The notes under the pieces were generated by a model that was given only the letters and a program-made list of their open reading frames with translations, ran no database searches and was not told where the DNA came from. The position numbers and the translations under genes were made by a program. From the NCBI GenBank assembly GCA_936450465.1, contig OW388289.1, forward strand, positions 79,348,593 through 79,412,592: DNA of 64,000 nucleotides, read 5' to 3'. Below, piece by piece: positions 23,501 to 37,182 of this stretch. The stretch's first letter is position 1. Every line of letters starts with the position of its first letter. Source of the stretch: Gibbula magus. Its lineage: Eukaryota > Mollusca > Gastropoda > Trochida > Trochidae.

Positions 23501-26500
23501 GTTGAGTTAAGGTCACCTGCTGAGGAAGTTTTACATAGGAAATGACTGTATTCACACCAGTGTTCGCCTACAACGACACAGGGTGACACATGTCTTCTAT
23601 TGTTAGGAAAATGGATACATCGGAACTGGGCTTCCATATGTAATATCACGAACGTATAATAGTAGGCTGTGTATATATAGAACTACTATAACCTAGGGTC
23701 GCCCGCGCACACGATTAACTATATTTGTCCTTTTTTTAAATCATTTAATAAGTATATCATCTTTCTTGAGCTTTACTTCCGCATTTTGACTGAAATTTGA
23801 TTAGCACTTATTTCTTTAATTTGTCAGTGTCATTGGTTATCTAGACTTGTGGAATAAGGACCTTGACTGTATTAAAGGCTCTCATTTTATGCAAAGTCAT
23901 TTGGCAGGACCATTCGACATTTAATGGGGTTAAACATCTTACTGACGGGCAGGTTTCATGCTGTCTCACATAAGATCATTTATTCTACTAAGAAAGTCGG
24001 AGCATTAAGTTAAATGTACTTAAAAGCACTATTACTTCCAAGCATTTAAAACTGGATGTAATTGGTTGACTAAGATCTGGTTATACGTTATTTATATATA
24101 CATTTTCGACTGTCAGGTGTTATGCTGTGAGCTTATTGAATATCACATTCCAAAAGTCATGACCATGATTTAACTGCTGTCTGTGCTTTGGCAATGTCAC
24201 AAATGTTCTCATAAAAACATTATTTTGTCCCACACTCATATAAAATTCGAAAAGTTACAACCCTGAAATACCAAAACCAGTCATTTAAAAAAGCCTGATT
24301 ACAAATACGAGATTGAAAAACCTTACCGCATTAACATTTATTCCTTTAATATCTTAGTTTTCCAAAACAACGATTATATATTCTTTCATGTGGTGCTACC
24401 TTGTAAATAAAGGGAAAATGGCCTTCAATGTAAATTAAGGCTGTTATCATGTTTAAGTCAGCTTGCCTTAGACACATGCAGAGCCGCGTTTCAAAGGGAA
24501 GCACTTATGCATGTCATAAGCAAACTGGTGTGTATTTGAGATATGCACTGCCAGAAAATAGCTGTCTTTCATATTCAAATTTGATGATGTAAATTGACTT
24601 GTGTGAGACGGTGGGTCATGCCTTGAACACATAATGAAGGCTTTTGTGAGAAACATACATGTATTCTGTACGCGTCTCATTGTAGTTACGTCTCTTTCAG
24701 TAAATGGCAACAATGTGACATGGCACATTCATGCATACAATCTACTAATGTGCGATATGTTTACTGCTGGGAACATTCCGAAGATACCCTGAATACCTTA
24801 TCGCCAGGATTCACCCGAATGGCCAAGACTTATTCACTTTAAATTTCAAGATTGAATGCGTTGGTATGTAACTAAACAAACGTGCCGACACTGATCAGTG
24901 ATATAGAATATGTTATTTGCGACATTTGGTGTTACACAGTTTGTGTTCGAAGGCGATTTCATGTTATAAATAAGTATGCACTGAAACCAACTTAAAGTTA
25001 GTTTTACATCTTAACTGCCTTTGGATGACTGGTCGTAGATAGGCCGGGGAGCTTTATGTCTGTATCCTTTGAAGGACCAATGACCTTGAGAGTTTCCTTC
25101 ATGACCATATTGACAAATAGTTGTTTTCGTACATTTGAAATTACACTTTTAAATCTACAATTGATTCCTTTTCTCAGATTTAGCTAGTGTCGGGTTGGAA
25201 TTGTCCCCTTTCATATAAGTGGACTATAGATCACATATCCAGACACACGATTTTCCTCTGGGTTAATAAACCAGGCAACAAATAAAACTCATCAAATTGA
25301 ATTGAAAGTCACAAAAAGATGTATGTCCTTCGAGGTGAAAAGTAGACTTATTTGAACGACTCCCACGTTACATATCGGCGACCAGTTAAGCGTGAATTGG
25401 TGGGACTTGAAGAACTTGATATATCTGAAGACTTAACATAGAGTTGAAAACTCGCAACCTGACCTCTCATGGGATATCCACCATGTAACACTAGAGTACG
25501 ACTGGCGGTCGCTATAATCAGAAGGTTTCATCACGTTATGGCGTCTTCATACCGTTTGACAGGCAATTACATTAAGATACAAAGTTGGAATAGTCTTACC
25601 ACATTGACCCCATATTGTTTGATGTTTCTCTGGTTTACATTTCATTGAATATAAATATGTTGGATAGAATTAATATGATGTCCACAGAAGTAGAACTTCA
25701 TGTCAAGGATGATGTTGACAGGACCAAGGAATATATTTCACAGACGCCAACATATGATGAAATTATAGAGCTTATGGATACCAGGCATATGACTTGCAAT
25801 ACCCCAGTGAACGATCGACACTGTATTTTCAAGATAATCATGAATAACATTCCATGTAAAGTAGTCAACAGATGACGTACATTATTTAAAGCATTTGATA
25901 TCTGCCCAAAATATGTGAATGCAAATTTAACGTATGTGTACATGATCGATCGAAGTCTATATTTCTCTCCATTTGCTTTTACGTAAGTGGTTTTCGTACA
26001 TATTCACTGTAATATTCTATACACTCTGGCTCAATATACGAGTATCTTCAAATTGTCTAACAGAAGGACGATGATTAGGAATACATGTACCATGTTAATT
26101 AATAATGCATGCATTTACGTAAATGTGAAATGAATTAGGTTGTTTGAGTGAGGATAATGTACAAATAATCTTGTTCAATAACTTTCCTTGACAATACCAA
26201 CTACCGTTTAAAATTTTAATTCCAGCAATTTCGAACTTAATTTCTGATCTCTCCACACCCACGTTCATTAACAAATTATTTACTACCACAAACTATTAGC
26301 GACTACCTAGATATTAAATAGCAAACAGGTAAATGGAATTTCTAACGATAAACTTCCTCCACATGATGTAAACCTCCATGATCCTATACAAGAAGTAATA
26401 TTGATGTTGAAAGATAATATTTATACGCAAAGCAGCATACGCCTCTTTGGCAAGCTATGGCAGACAGGGTCATCTTTCATCGTGAAGATTCCAATAGCAG

Positions 26501-29500
26501 CAGTATAAGTCTGGATCGATACTTATCTGTACGATATCAGAGCAGTACGCTGGAGAGTCTGGCTGCTCAGTGCATATCTGGCACGTGATTACTCCCAAAA
26601 CTCAAATGTGACTGATGTAATTTTGAAATCGGCAGTAATAAGCTTCGTGGCGTCAATTTGTTGATGATGGATCTTTTCTTTCAGGTTAAGACGTATTTCG
26701 CAATGGTTAAACATATATGACCTTATCAATAAGGCAGATGGTTGTGAATAATAATTATGAATGTGTTGTGGAAATGTTAATCACGTTAACACTGATTTAG
26801 GTGTGTGATTCTTTGCAGCCTGTGCTTAAATGTTAGGTGGTATCTTGCAATCCTAACTATCATATAATAATAGCTTGAAATAGGAGTTTCAGAAAGTCAT
26901 AGATAGAGTAGATACCAGTGACATTCTGCTGTATATGCGTATTATTATTTCATTTTAGAATTCCGAAACGTGATACAAAATCAATATATTCATAAAAGAG
27001 GAGGTTATTAAATGGATCTATTCGCACAATCCAGACTGGAGAGAACACTGGCTATTCTTTTGATAGATTGATGTATACATTTCACCTCTCGTCATTCGCC
27101 AATACGTGGAAGATATATGAGCTTGTAATTTACGTTAAAATGTATTATATTAAGTATAATTGCATAAATAGTTCCAGATAGCATATAATTATCAAAACGA
27201 CATAATATCAATCACAGTTTATGTCAAAGGTATGATATATCCTTTCCTTTAATAACTACCTTGTAAGGAAAATGTTCGCTTCTATAATAATGTTAGCACC
27301 TATAAATAATGATAAAGTACGAATAACCTTTACAAAGGGTAACAAGGCCCTTCAAGGGAGCGTATGTTTACATTGTTGTGAGATACTTGTAATGTGAGAC
27401 ATATACTATTCTGCTTATTAAAAATTCTCAAAGAAACATGGGAATGAATCATTGAAAAGCAGTGTTTATATCAGCTTTATTGCCAGGTGTTCGCGGAAAG
27501 TGTAAACGTATCCTTTCCTATCGGTGCCATCCGTCATTCATGCGGGAACTCGAGGCGGGCAGATTTGTGACTCTTTCACCAGTTATCACTTTGTTCATAT
27601 AGGTAAACTTTCTCGCATCGTCGTTAATGAATTAACCAAAACATCAAACCCACGCAATTGTTGAGACAAGGCTAGTTTTCCATATTCTCAAAACAAAGTT
27701 CCATAAGAAAAACATGTCATTGTTCTTCATGTCTGTTTCAAATGTAAGGCAAAGAACTAAAAGAAACCGAACTGTAATCATGAAAGTTAAGAAATAAAAA
27801 AGAACATCGTTAACAAATTCGTGAATGATAAGGGTGATTGTGTGGCCGCTCTTCTACTGACTTATCACTAATCAAGTGTTTAACCATTGAAGACATCAGC
27901 AGCACGGCAGTGTAAGGTATAGACAGCTGCTGCAGCAATGAGACGTACTCCCACGCACAGGAAGCAAGAATACTACATGCTTCAAACAGATAATGATTGC
28001 TATCACAGACGCTCGGCACTCGTAAACGAAAAACCCAAGTAAAAAAATGAAATTGTTAAAATAGACATGACTAAGCAATGTCTTGGAACCGGATGAAGGC
28101 TATTCTTGTGCTCTATTCTATATAGCCTTTCTTCCACACAATAGCATACAATAATAAACACTTGGTTTACAAATAATGTGTTTAAAGCCAAGACGTTTTT
28201 CTCACTTTTATGCAAACAGGTCCATTTGCTAACCTCATAACGTACTCATAGGATGCTTCTACGAAATAGTTATTTTGAAATAACACCTCGTTTCAGCTTG
28301 ACTAAACAAGAGGATTAAAAAGATTGATCATCATACGTTAGAGAACAAAGTGTGTATTCCATTGACCTCCATGATAAAGAGTACGTATAGCTCGTCAGTA
28401 TCATCCTATCCACGTTTAGTTCGCTCCTTAACTATATGGTCCATGCTTATTGAAGAATTTCCTTTCATAAAACGATTTCTCTGATAACGAAGACATTGTT
28501 TTCATATGACATACTGTTGGAATGAATGGAAACTGTTGGAACATACAAATATATAAATTTGGTAATGTCATAAATTGACGTCATATCGTTATTGACGTCA
28601 CAAAGGCTTGCGTTGTCGTATCGCCTTGCAAAGTTTGTCCTGCAAATACAGTTGTGGCAAAAACTGTTTTCCCTAGATCGTAACAAAGCTTTGAAACTCA
28701 ACATATCCGTGCACACATGGGTAAGAGTGTAACAGTTTATATTCTTAACATTTTCAAGGTTAATGTTTATTCGTCAATACATCATTGATTACTTTATTTA
28801 CATAAGGATGGACTCGCTAGCTCTTTTGTCCAATTTTGATAATGATTAGTACATGTAGCAACATTTCTTAATTTAAGACAATACTGATCACGTGTTCATA
28901 ATTGTAGTCTGTTGTAGTGGTTCCAACATGTTCAGTGAGTTGAACGTATGGACATCGTTATCTTCACATAAATACTAATTGCGATAGCATCTGCATCTCT
29001 GCTGTAGCTACTGACGTAATCTCATCTTATCGTTTTTTATTAACAGAAGGAGTAAATCAACCCAATTAGAAACAATTATCATGCAAACCTATTTTATGGC
29101 TAACATGTGTTGGACCTTAACGTATTTATGTCAGACATGCCCCTGTTTCTTTATTACCATTGTGAAGCGATTGCGTGTCACGATTCTGGTATTCAGTGTT
29201 TGTCAACCCTTCCCCCATGTCCTAGTCAGATGATTCCAACTTGAGTCATCGGCAAACGGTTGCCCTTTAACTCGTTTGGAGTTTAAGCAGCCTAATTCTG
29301 CAGGTTTTCGTGTGTACATTGGATAAGCAGTAGGCCAACCTCCTTTTGGAACAAACCTGCTTGCGTAACAACAACAATGCAATGTTCAACTGCATCCTGG
29401 CCTGCGTATGTGGCTTCTCTTCATTTCATTCTATTAGCGTGTTGGTCTCACGAAGGACAGGTTTCAATTGTAAATATTGACAATCCCGCTGAATATAAAG

Positions 29501-32500
29501 GGTGTTTTCAAACAGGTAAATATCTTAAGAAGTTGTATAGTTAATGTTCATATTGCGGTGTAATACTTACATAATACCTTTATCAAACTGAGTTATTGAC
29601 TACTCGGGCGTTCCCCTGTAATTATATGTTTACTCAGTGCATTGAAGTATGTGTGTTTTTTTTAGCTAGATCTAACGAGTATTGGTGTGGTTAAACATCT
29701 GTATGTTAACTATATATAGCAACGATTTTGTAGAGATTTGCGGACCGTTTTCAAGTATACTGAGTACTGAATAAAGAAGTTTATGTTATTGTCTGATTCA
29801 CGGAGTTGCAAGTTTTTGATTGTGTACCCATCATCTTCTTCTGCCAAAATATTCCTACATTTCCTGATACCTCTTCACAAACATCCCACATCATTGTAAT
29901 GTTCGCAATGTTTAAATCTCATGATATGTATCTGTGATTATCAGCCATAAGCTGTTCCAAAGATAAATACAACTCGGCAAGCCTTGTTACTTTAAAAAAT
30001 CGTTTCGATATATTAATATTAGAAGATATATGAGACAGAATGTCTGTCTATTGTCATCATCCACGAATGGGAAGAGGATATACAATGTAGGAATGGGTGC
30101 TGTTAGGGGGAAATATACACTGCCTCTAGCAGCAGGTGAATGAAACGAAATGTTCCATTCAACCGGTAGCACCTGCCGGAAACCCTATTTCAGAATTTAA
30201 CATTAATGACATTTATTTTTTTTGTTGAATGATTGCCTGCATCAACACTCTGTAAATAATGTAAAGTGTCTAGCATTGCAGCCCCAAATAAATCAGTTCT
30301 GTGAAGCAATCAACACTCATAGAGTTGAAACGATTTAGAGCTTATATATAGACCATAAGTGCCGAGTATAGCCACGTGTTGCCAATGCTCAGAAAGGATG
30401 ACTGACGGTAAAAACTGTAATCCAGACTACCTACTCTTTTGACGCTGATATATTAAGCATGAGGAGGCTTACGTGTGGGTATGGGGTTCAGTCGGTGGAT
30501 GATTCGATGTAGGTAGATACATATGGAAACACTAGCAATAATTAACATCATATTTGTTACTACGTTCAATGTCGTGCACAGAGTTCGTCCAAGACGTAAG
30601 TTCCACCACCAGGTGCATCAAGCGTAGTGGAGAGGTAACGTCCTTTTTGCAACACTGAGTTCCTCTCAGCGAAGGTCACCTTCATTTGGACGCGTTGATA
30701 GAAGTTATATTCAAGTGGACGAGAAGCACCTTGAAGTTCTGTGCTGTTATGTATGAACGTGTGACGGATGAATGCTTTCATGTAGTCCAGGATGAGAAGG
30801 TGCCGGCACACATATATACTTGACACTAATTGGCTTGAGGGTTTGCCAGACTCTAGTTTATAGTGCGCCAGTTCAGCGTTAATGATGCTTTAGTAGTGGC
30901 GACATACATTAAAGATAAAGTCATTTTGGGATGGTCTGGTCGAGGGTTCAACTCCCTGAATACTGTGTATGTTTCTCTTGAATATTAGTTACGTGAGATA
31001 ATTGTTTTGTTTAATATGGCTTATTTATGTAAAGTCCGTGATATGGCTACAAAGGTTGGAAATAATAGTGAGATGTGATTGAATATTATCCAAATGTATC
31101 TGATTATGTTTTTGAGGTAATCCTGCTTATGTGTACTTGGTTGCTTTTTGGTCAGTTGATGTCTACGTTGTCTACATTTACCTGTGTAATCATTTTATTG
31201 AAAAACATAATTCTGTTATCACATTTCGGATTTACGATCGATGTAATGGAGACATATTCTATTAGGGTATTAAATGTTGAAGCGCGGTTAAACGAATATA
31301 AAGTCTGATAGATTTTAATTTAATTTAATTGAATGAAGCGACGTTTGTATGGATAAATCATAAAGTGTGTCAGCCATGCTTCCAACAAGAACAAGGGATA
31401 TTATGTTAAAGTATATTTTTGCTTCACGTATCGACGCCTTTGAGGGGGTAACTTCAAACCAGAAGCTCATTCAGGAAATATGCGCATTAAAGATCTATTT
31501 TCAGTTCCATCACAGATTTTATCAATAATTTTCTGATAGCAGGCACCATTTACCCTAACAGCATATTTCCAAAACTCTCATCTAACATCATGGTGTGACA
31601 GATATTAATAGCTCCATTATACTTTTAACGCGGCGAGTAATTCGTTGGAAGATTTCTTTGGGGAAGTATCAAAGCGACTGCAAAAGGTTATAACTTTCAT
31701 TGACATTGGGCTTTCAGATGCACCCAGGTGATAAAACGAGCCACAGCTGTGGAAGATATTCGAAAACGTACAAGATACACAAAAATCTTAAATGCTTTTT
31801 ATGTTCAGCTTTCAAACCATGGGAAATGGAAGAATGTTAATGTCGTAAAAATGAGATAGCAAATAAAACCATTGCTTCGCTCCAGATACCCTGTTGAGAG
31901 AATAAGGAGAGCTTTTATATGTCAGCACAAAACTTTTATATGCCAGCACAAGACTTCAGGCGTCGCGTAACTTCATACATCTTTATCACGACATTACTTC
32001 AGTCATATTGAGTTGCGGAGGAAAATAGATATGGTATACTAACTTTATGAAATAAGTTTACTATCTCTTGAGATACGTTTTCTTTGTTTCATGTTGGATA
32101 GCTGTAGAGTAAGTGAGGGTTGTTGAACAGATGTAAGGGGTGGCGAGTGTTTGATAATAAAAACTCATTCCACATCTGCCCCTCCACTTCTAGATCTGAA
32201 CATTCATTCGTTTTGGTAGTTAAGAAGTGTCAGGGCATAAGAAAATCCCATAATTTGAAATCATAATATCAACCGGAGTGACAGAATAAATCGTTAAGTA
32301 CTGATCTTATCCCAAAGTGTATTTGAAAAGCTGTTGACAAAGATCAAAGGGTATGTGGTTCATAATAACTTGGAATTCAATTTGATATCAAGATTGATTA
32401 TTTAGGTATAATGGAACATATGTAACGATCCATAGATCGAAATCATTCAGATGTAATACTCTCTAGTCAGAAATTTAAAATGACTGACTGCATGTATATT

Positions 32501-35500
32501 ATACATTTCGCATTACTGCATTCTTACAAATGTACGTAAAAACTATAGTTAGCGTAGGGTCTAAACATGTTTAAAATATCATTTGCACGCTTCGTTGTTA
32601 TCTCATTTTGATCATGATACACCGCATTGTATCGTTTCTCGTTACCCTAGACATTATAAATACTCTACATCATGTGCCAAATGGAGATGATGTGTCTGTA
32701 GTTCATGAAAGCTTGAAACAAATAATGGCAATAAATGCATTGAATTTTATCTAATCAATGAATCGACATATTCAAGTTGAAACGTTTGTCAATGGTAGGT
32801 ACACATCTTACTACAGTCATGTTTTATTCGTTAATTTATTCAAACTGAACATCTTTATCCTAATTTTCTAAATATTTAAAGTGCTGACTTTCTGCTACAC
32901 GACAATTACTGGTCGGAAAAGTAATGTGTTGAAATCTATTTGACCTCATACTTTACCATGTCTTTTAAAACTGTTTTTACCCAGTTTGACAAATGTGTTA
33001 TCGGGTTCTAGTTCTACACATTAATCCTTATGTCCGCAACATCGTGGCACCTAATGTTGTGTTACTATTACCCCCACAAACTTTCAATTTGATGTGTCAA
33101 AAGGAATTCCAAATTAAAGACGGTTCTTAAAAGGAAATAAATTGTGTTCTTTGTGTATCCCCTGGGACACCTAAGGCCAAACGCGAAATATATGTTCCAT
33201 AGCGAAATCATCAAATCTTCTGTATAGGGTTATTCTCGTTATTATTTCGAGAAGAAATACTTTTCAACATTAGGCGAACGGCTCATGACTAACAACAATG
33301 TCCTCAGCGTCCAACAATAAACATTTCATTCGATTTCAAGATCAGATAACTTTATCAATATGGTGACATTTTCCGCATAGAAAGCTCTTAATGTGATTTG
33401 ATGGAAGTGTGAGAGAAAACACCTTACTCATCGTGGGTCATCTGGTGTCAGGTGTTGAGGTTACGAGTGCCTGAAGGGTTGGTCCAGGTTTAATTCCAGC
33501 TGGATTTTCAAGCTATACCCAGCTCAATCCACCCTATTACTGGAAGACATATGAGAAATTCGAGACATAATTTGACATGTTTTGAATAACAATTAATCCG
33601 GCGTATGGCATATGGTTGTAAACAGAGCTTAAGATAGCCCTATACAATGTCAGTGTCCACAAAGATATAGTGGTACACACGACTGAATGTCCGAGACTCT
33701 GTTTCACGCCGGGTGAGTTATGAATAGAATCAGAGGTACACACCTCCCTTGCTGTCCACCAACATTGAAACTGAGATATTGGAATAGCGAAGTTAGATAA
33801 GGCACATGGCATGTATTAGAAGATAAACGAAATTGTTTTTGTTCAAATTAGCTCGGTCCCTGGATTCTGTTATAATTCTAACAGAAAGTTTAGAAACCTT
33901 CAAATTGTTAGAGTGCAAATGCCGGAAATACGAGTTCGAAATCAAAATACATGTTGGTTAACGAACTGGATAGACAATTTCTTTAAATACTTCTGCGTCA
34001 TATTGCATTCATTAAAAATATGACACGAACTCATTCTATACGCATATGTTAGGCAAATACCAAAAGCTTTACACTGCGATAATGTACTAACAGCTTTGGT
34101 ATTGTACACGACATTCTGCGAAAGATGAAAATAACTTCTTAATTGCATCGATTGTCTAGAGAAGTTCCAACACGGCACCCCTAGCGTGTTGTAAAAGACA
34201 AGTCACATAATGCTATCTATCACTAGACGGGAGGGTCCAGTTTACACTGTAGTGATAGGGACGGTCCATGCTGCGAGAGACACAGAGTAGTGAAAGATCA
34301 CAGATAGAATGGTGTTAGCTTATTTTTTTCTCTGATACCTCGCTACGGCGTTCTGCTCTCCGTTTCATTGTCTACTCAAGCAGAGCTGCCCTGTGTGGAT
34401 GAAGAGTGTCTTGTTGAAAGGGCTTTATGAAACATCAATAATTAATGGTGTAGAACGGGATATCAAGCTGTGTCCTGCCGGCCATGATCAAAGAAAGTTT
34501 ACTTACCTCATAGTAGGAAATGGATAAGAAAATATTGACGTTGTGACTAACAGTGTGTTAATGTTGGAACCCGGGGGCATGATGACAGTAATGAGAGAGG
34601 CTACTGATAACAGGACATTCGTTAAGGCAATATGGGGTATTTATCCAAACTCGTGGAAATCGGTATTACATTAGAAGTTGTTACGTTGAAAGATTCGAGT
34701 CAAAGAAGAAAAATGTGAATAATCGATGAGTTTCGGATGGTATGGAATAAGTTTGAATATAACCTTCTTTAAATAGTTATGGATTGGAATGGAATTATGT
34801 TATCCATTTGACTAGTCGGAAACTAGACTTCATAGTAGTCATACATATACTTTAAAACAATGTTTTGTCTAATAATGGTAGATATTTCAAAAACAAACAA
34901 TTGTACACTTTCTGCACTCTCTTTACTTCTATCACATTTTTTAAGGACACAAAGAAACATTATGTTTGCAATTAAGTGCAGGGAAATATTGCATTTCTAT
35001 AGCTGCCATATTTCATACGATACGTTGACATCGACTAAGACCCCTAGCGCAGCCTGGCGTCACGTCTACACCACCCTTGCAATTACGGCTTATCGCCATA
35101 AGTCGACGACAGCACAAATTAAAATTTCTCATGAGCAAGGAACGTACTCTGGTTTTCATCTCCTTTGATCATGAAGTCCACTTTATATAGGAACAGGAAT
35201 CCAAGCTGCCATACCGTTAAGCGGGAAGTGTTCCGGAGTTGTAAAGTGTGAGGTCTGGTTTGCTACCAGGGTACATGTGGTATTGGTTAACAGAAGAAAT
35301 GTGTAAACGTTTCGGGTCAATAGTTAGAATGTTGGATATGTAATGTTAAATGTTGTGAGATCAAAACATAATTTTATTGAGATAGATATTTTTAATATCT
35401 TCAAAGAGGGATTTGAATTAATGAAGATAAATAGTGTCTTTTCCAAAGTGGTCCACTTTTTCGTTTAAATAACGTCTTTTTTAACTATTGACTTCAACAC

Positions 35501-37090
35501 ACATTATACTCGTGTCATGTCAAAGACGTTATCAGTGGTAAAATTTTAAACATGATTATGTTGCAGAATATAAATCCGTTAAATGTTTTGTTTGCGTTAG
35601 GTAATATGTGCATACTATTTCTTTTCTGTAAACTATCAATAAAAGTTCATTTTAAAAATGTGATAGAATGGTACAGTTTTGCTAAAGCTCATTTTACATT
35701 TATAAATATATTCGACGGATATTGAAGGATTGACCAATCTTATCACGCGGAAGTGAGCACTCCAATGTTTGAATATATTATAAATCGTTATTACCATGGT
35801 ATCATGTGTTAGATAAAGCGACAAAATGTGAATATGTCCTGAATGGTATCAGTGTTCATGCATGTTTTTCGCAATAGGCTGAACATGGAAAACAAGACCC
35901 GTTAACCTAGTATTTTATGTTATTTCCCAAGTACAGAAAGTCACAAAGGTCAAACCCCGTTGTAATTTCACGCAGGTGTCAACTCATTACCAAATCTAAT
36001 TTTCTCTGCAAATAAAACATCACTGATAGACAACCCTGCAACATTACATGAAATCGTTTTCCACTTATGCTAATGCTAGATGGTTGAACAACACTGACAT
36101 GTGCACTCTACATTTTGTAAATATCAGAGAAAGATATAGAGAGAAACGCATACCCTGCAATACACCATGTTGTCCACAGCATACATATGTCAAGCTAGGT
36201 CATTGCTCGATGAAACAGTATTTGGTACTTTCTGTTTGTTTTCGTTTACTTCTCGGTTTGGTTGGACTGTAGTCCTTTTTTATGTCAACAATGGAGACGA
36301 TAGTCAGACAGACGTTAGACACGTGGTGAAGATAGGTGAAGTCCAGCCACGTGTACTTTTGGATTTCAGGTGTGATCTTACTGTTTACTCCCCTGTGAAC
36401 AAAAAGACAAACACAACGAAAATAAAAATTAACAACATCAACACTGTGGTTGTCTGAATAACACATGCGGTGCTGTTTATGATCTAATTAACCGATCCTA
36501 TGGATATTAAAAACATTCCCCTTCTGTTAGTCTTTTCTTAAATCAGTCTACTCCTTAATTAATGTTGCAGGGGGTTTGATACTTTACACACAATTAATAA
36601 GCAGAGGACATATTTTATTATTTGTTCAGAACATATTAACAGGAACATGCATTACCATGTATACAGCCGATTGATGCGTGTATCTCTTACCTATAATTCT
36701 GAGTAGGATTACAGACAACATTCTATATGGTTAAAATGTAGTTGCACGTCACTTCAAAACCGGTTTATACATAACAGGTCAAAGGCTGTGTGAAATATGC
36801 TTGAATTGTAAACTGCTCTTACAAGTAATTGTAACATGTCAATGGTAATATGTGCAATTCATGTTAAAGAGTTGTTGGAATTCCTAAGTTTCCTTCGTAA
36901 ACATGATATACACTATAAGTGATAAGATGCCTTTCTTGTGATTCATATTCAAAACATCGAACGTCATTTCATTTATTACTGAATGACAAGGCTATACTTT
37001 TTTACATTATTTACTTTTTGGTTTATTTCCATGTCTTGAGCAACACTATGATTGTTTTTGTATTAATTTTGTAACATCAAGATAGTGTAT

Positions 37091-37182
<92 letters not shown>

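Larger units (their letters stand above)
18405..29376. other. ADAMTSL intron 1, proximal part; no further gene resolved
   Basis: AT-rich intron sequence with many short open frames. Apart from the inverted repeats at 20104-20280 and 20775-20816 I could not assemble exons with confidence. Coding-like patches without joinable phase occur near 19160-19380, 22160-22290 and 27840-28020. Confidence 0.3.

Noticed and set aside
29377..29515. Alternative first exon of ADAMTSL
   Set aside because: It ends in phase 1. Joining to 38870 or to 43396 gives stop codons within a few residues.
37088..37180. Functional or regulatory element in the TTTA run
   Set aside because: Plain tetranucleotide microsatellite; nothing beyond length is notable.
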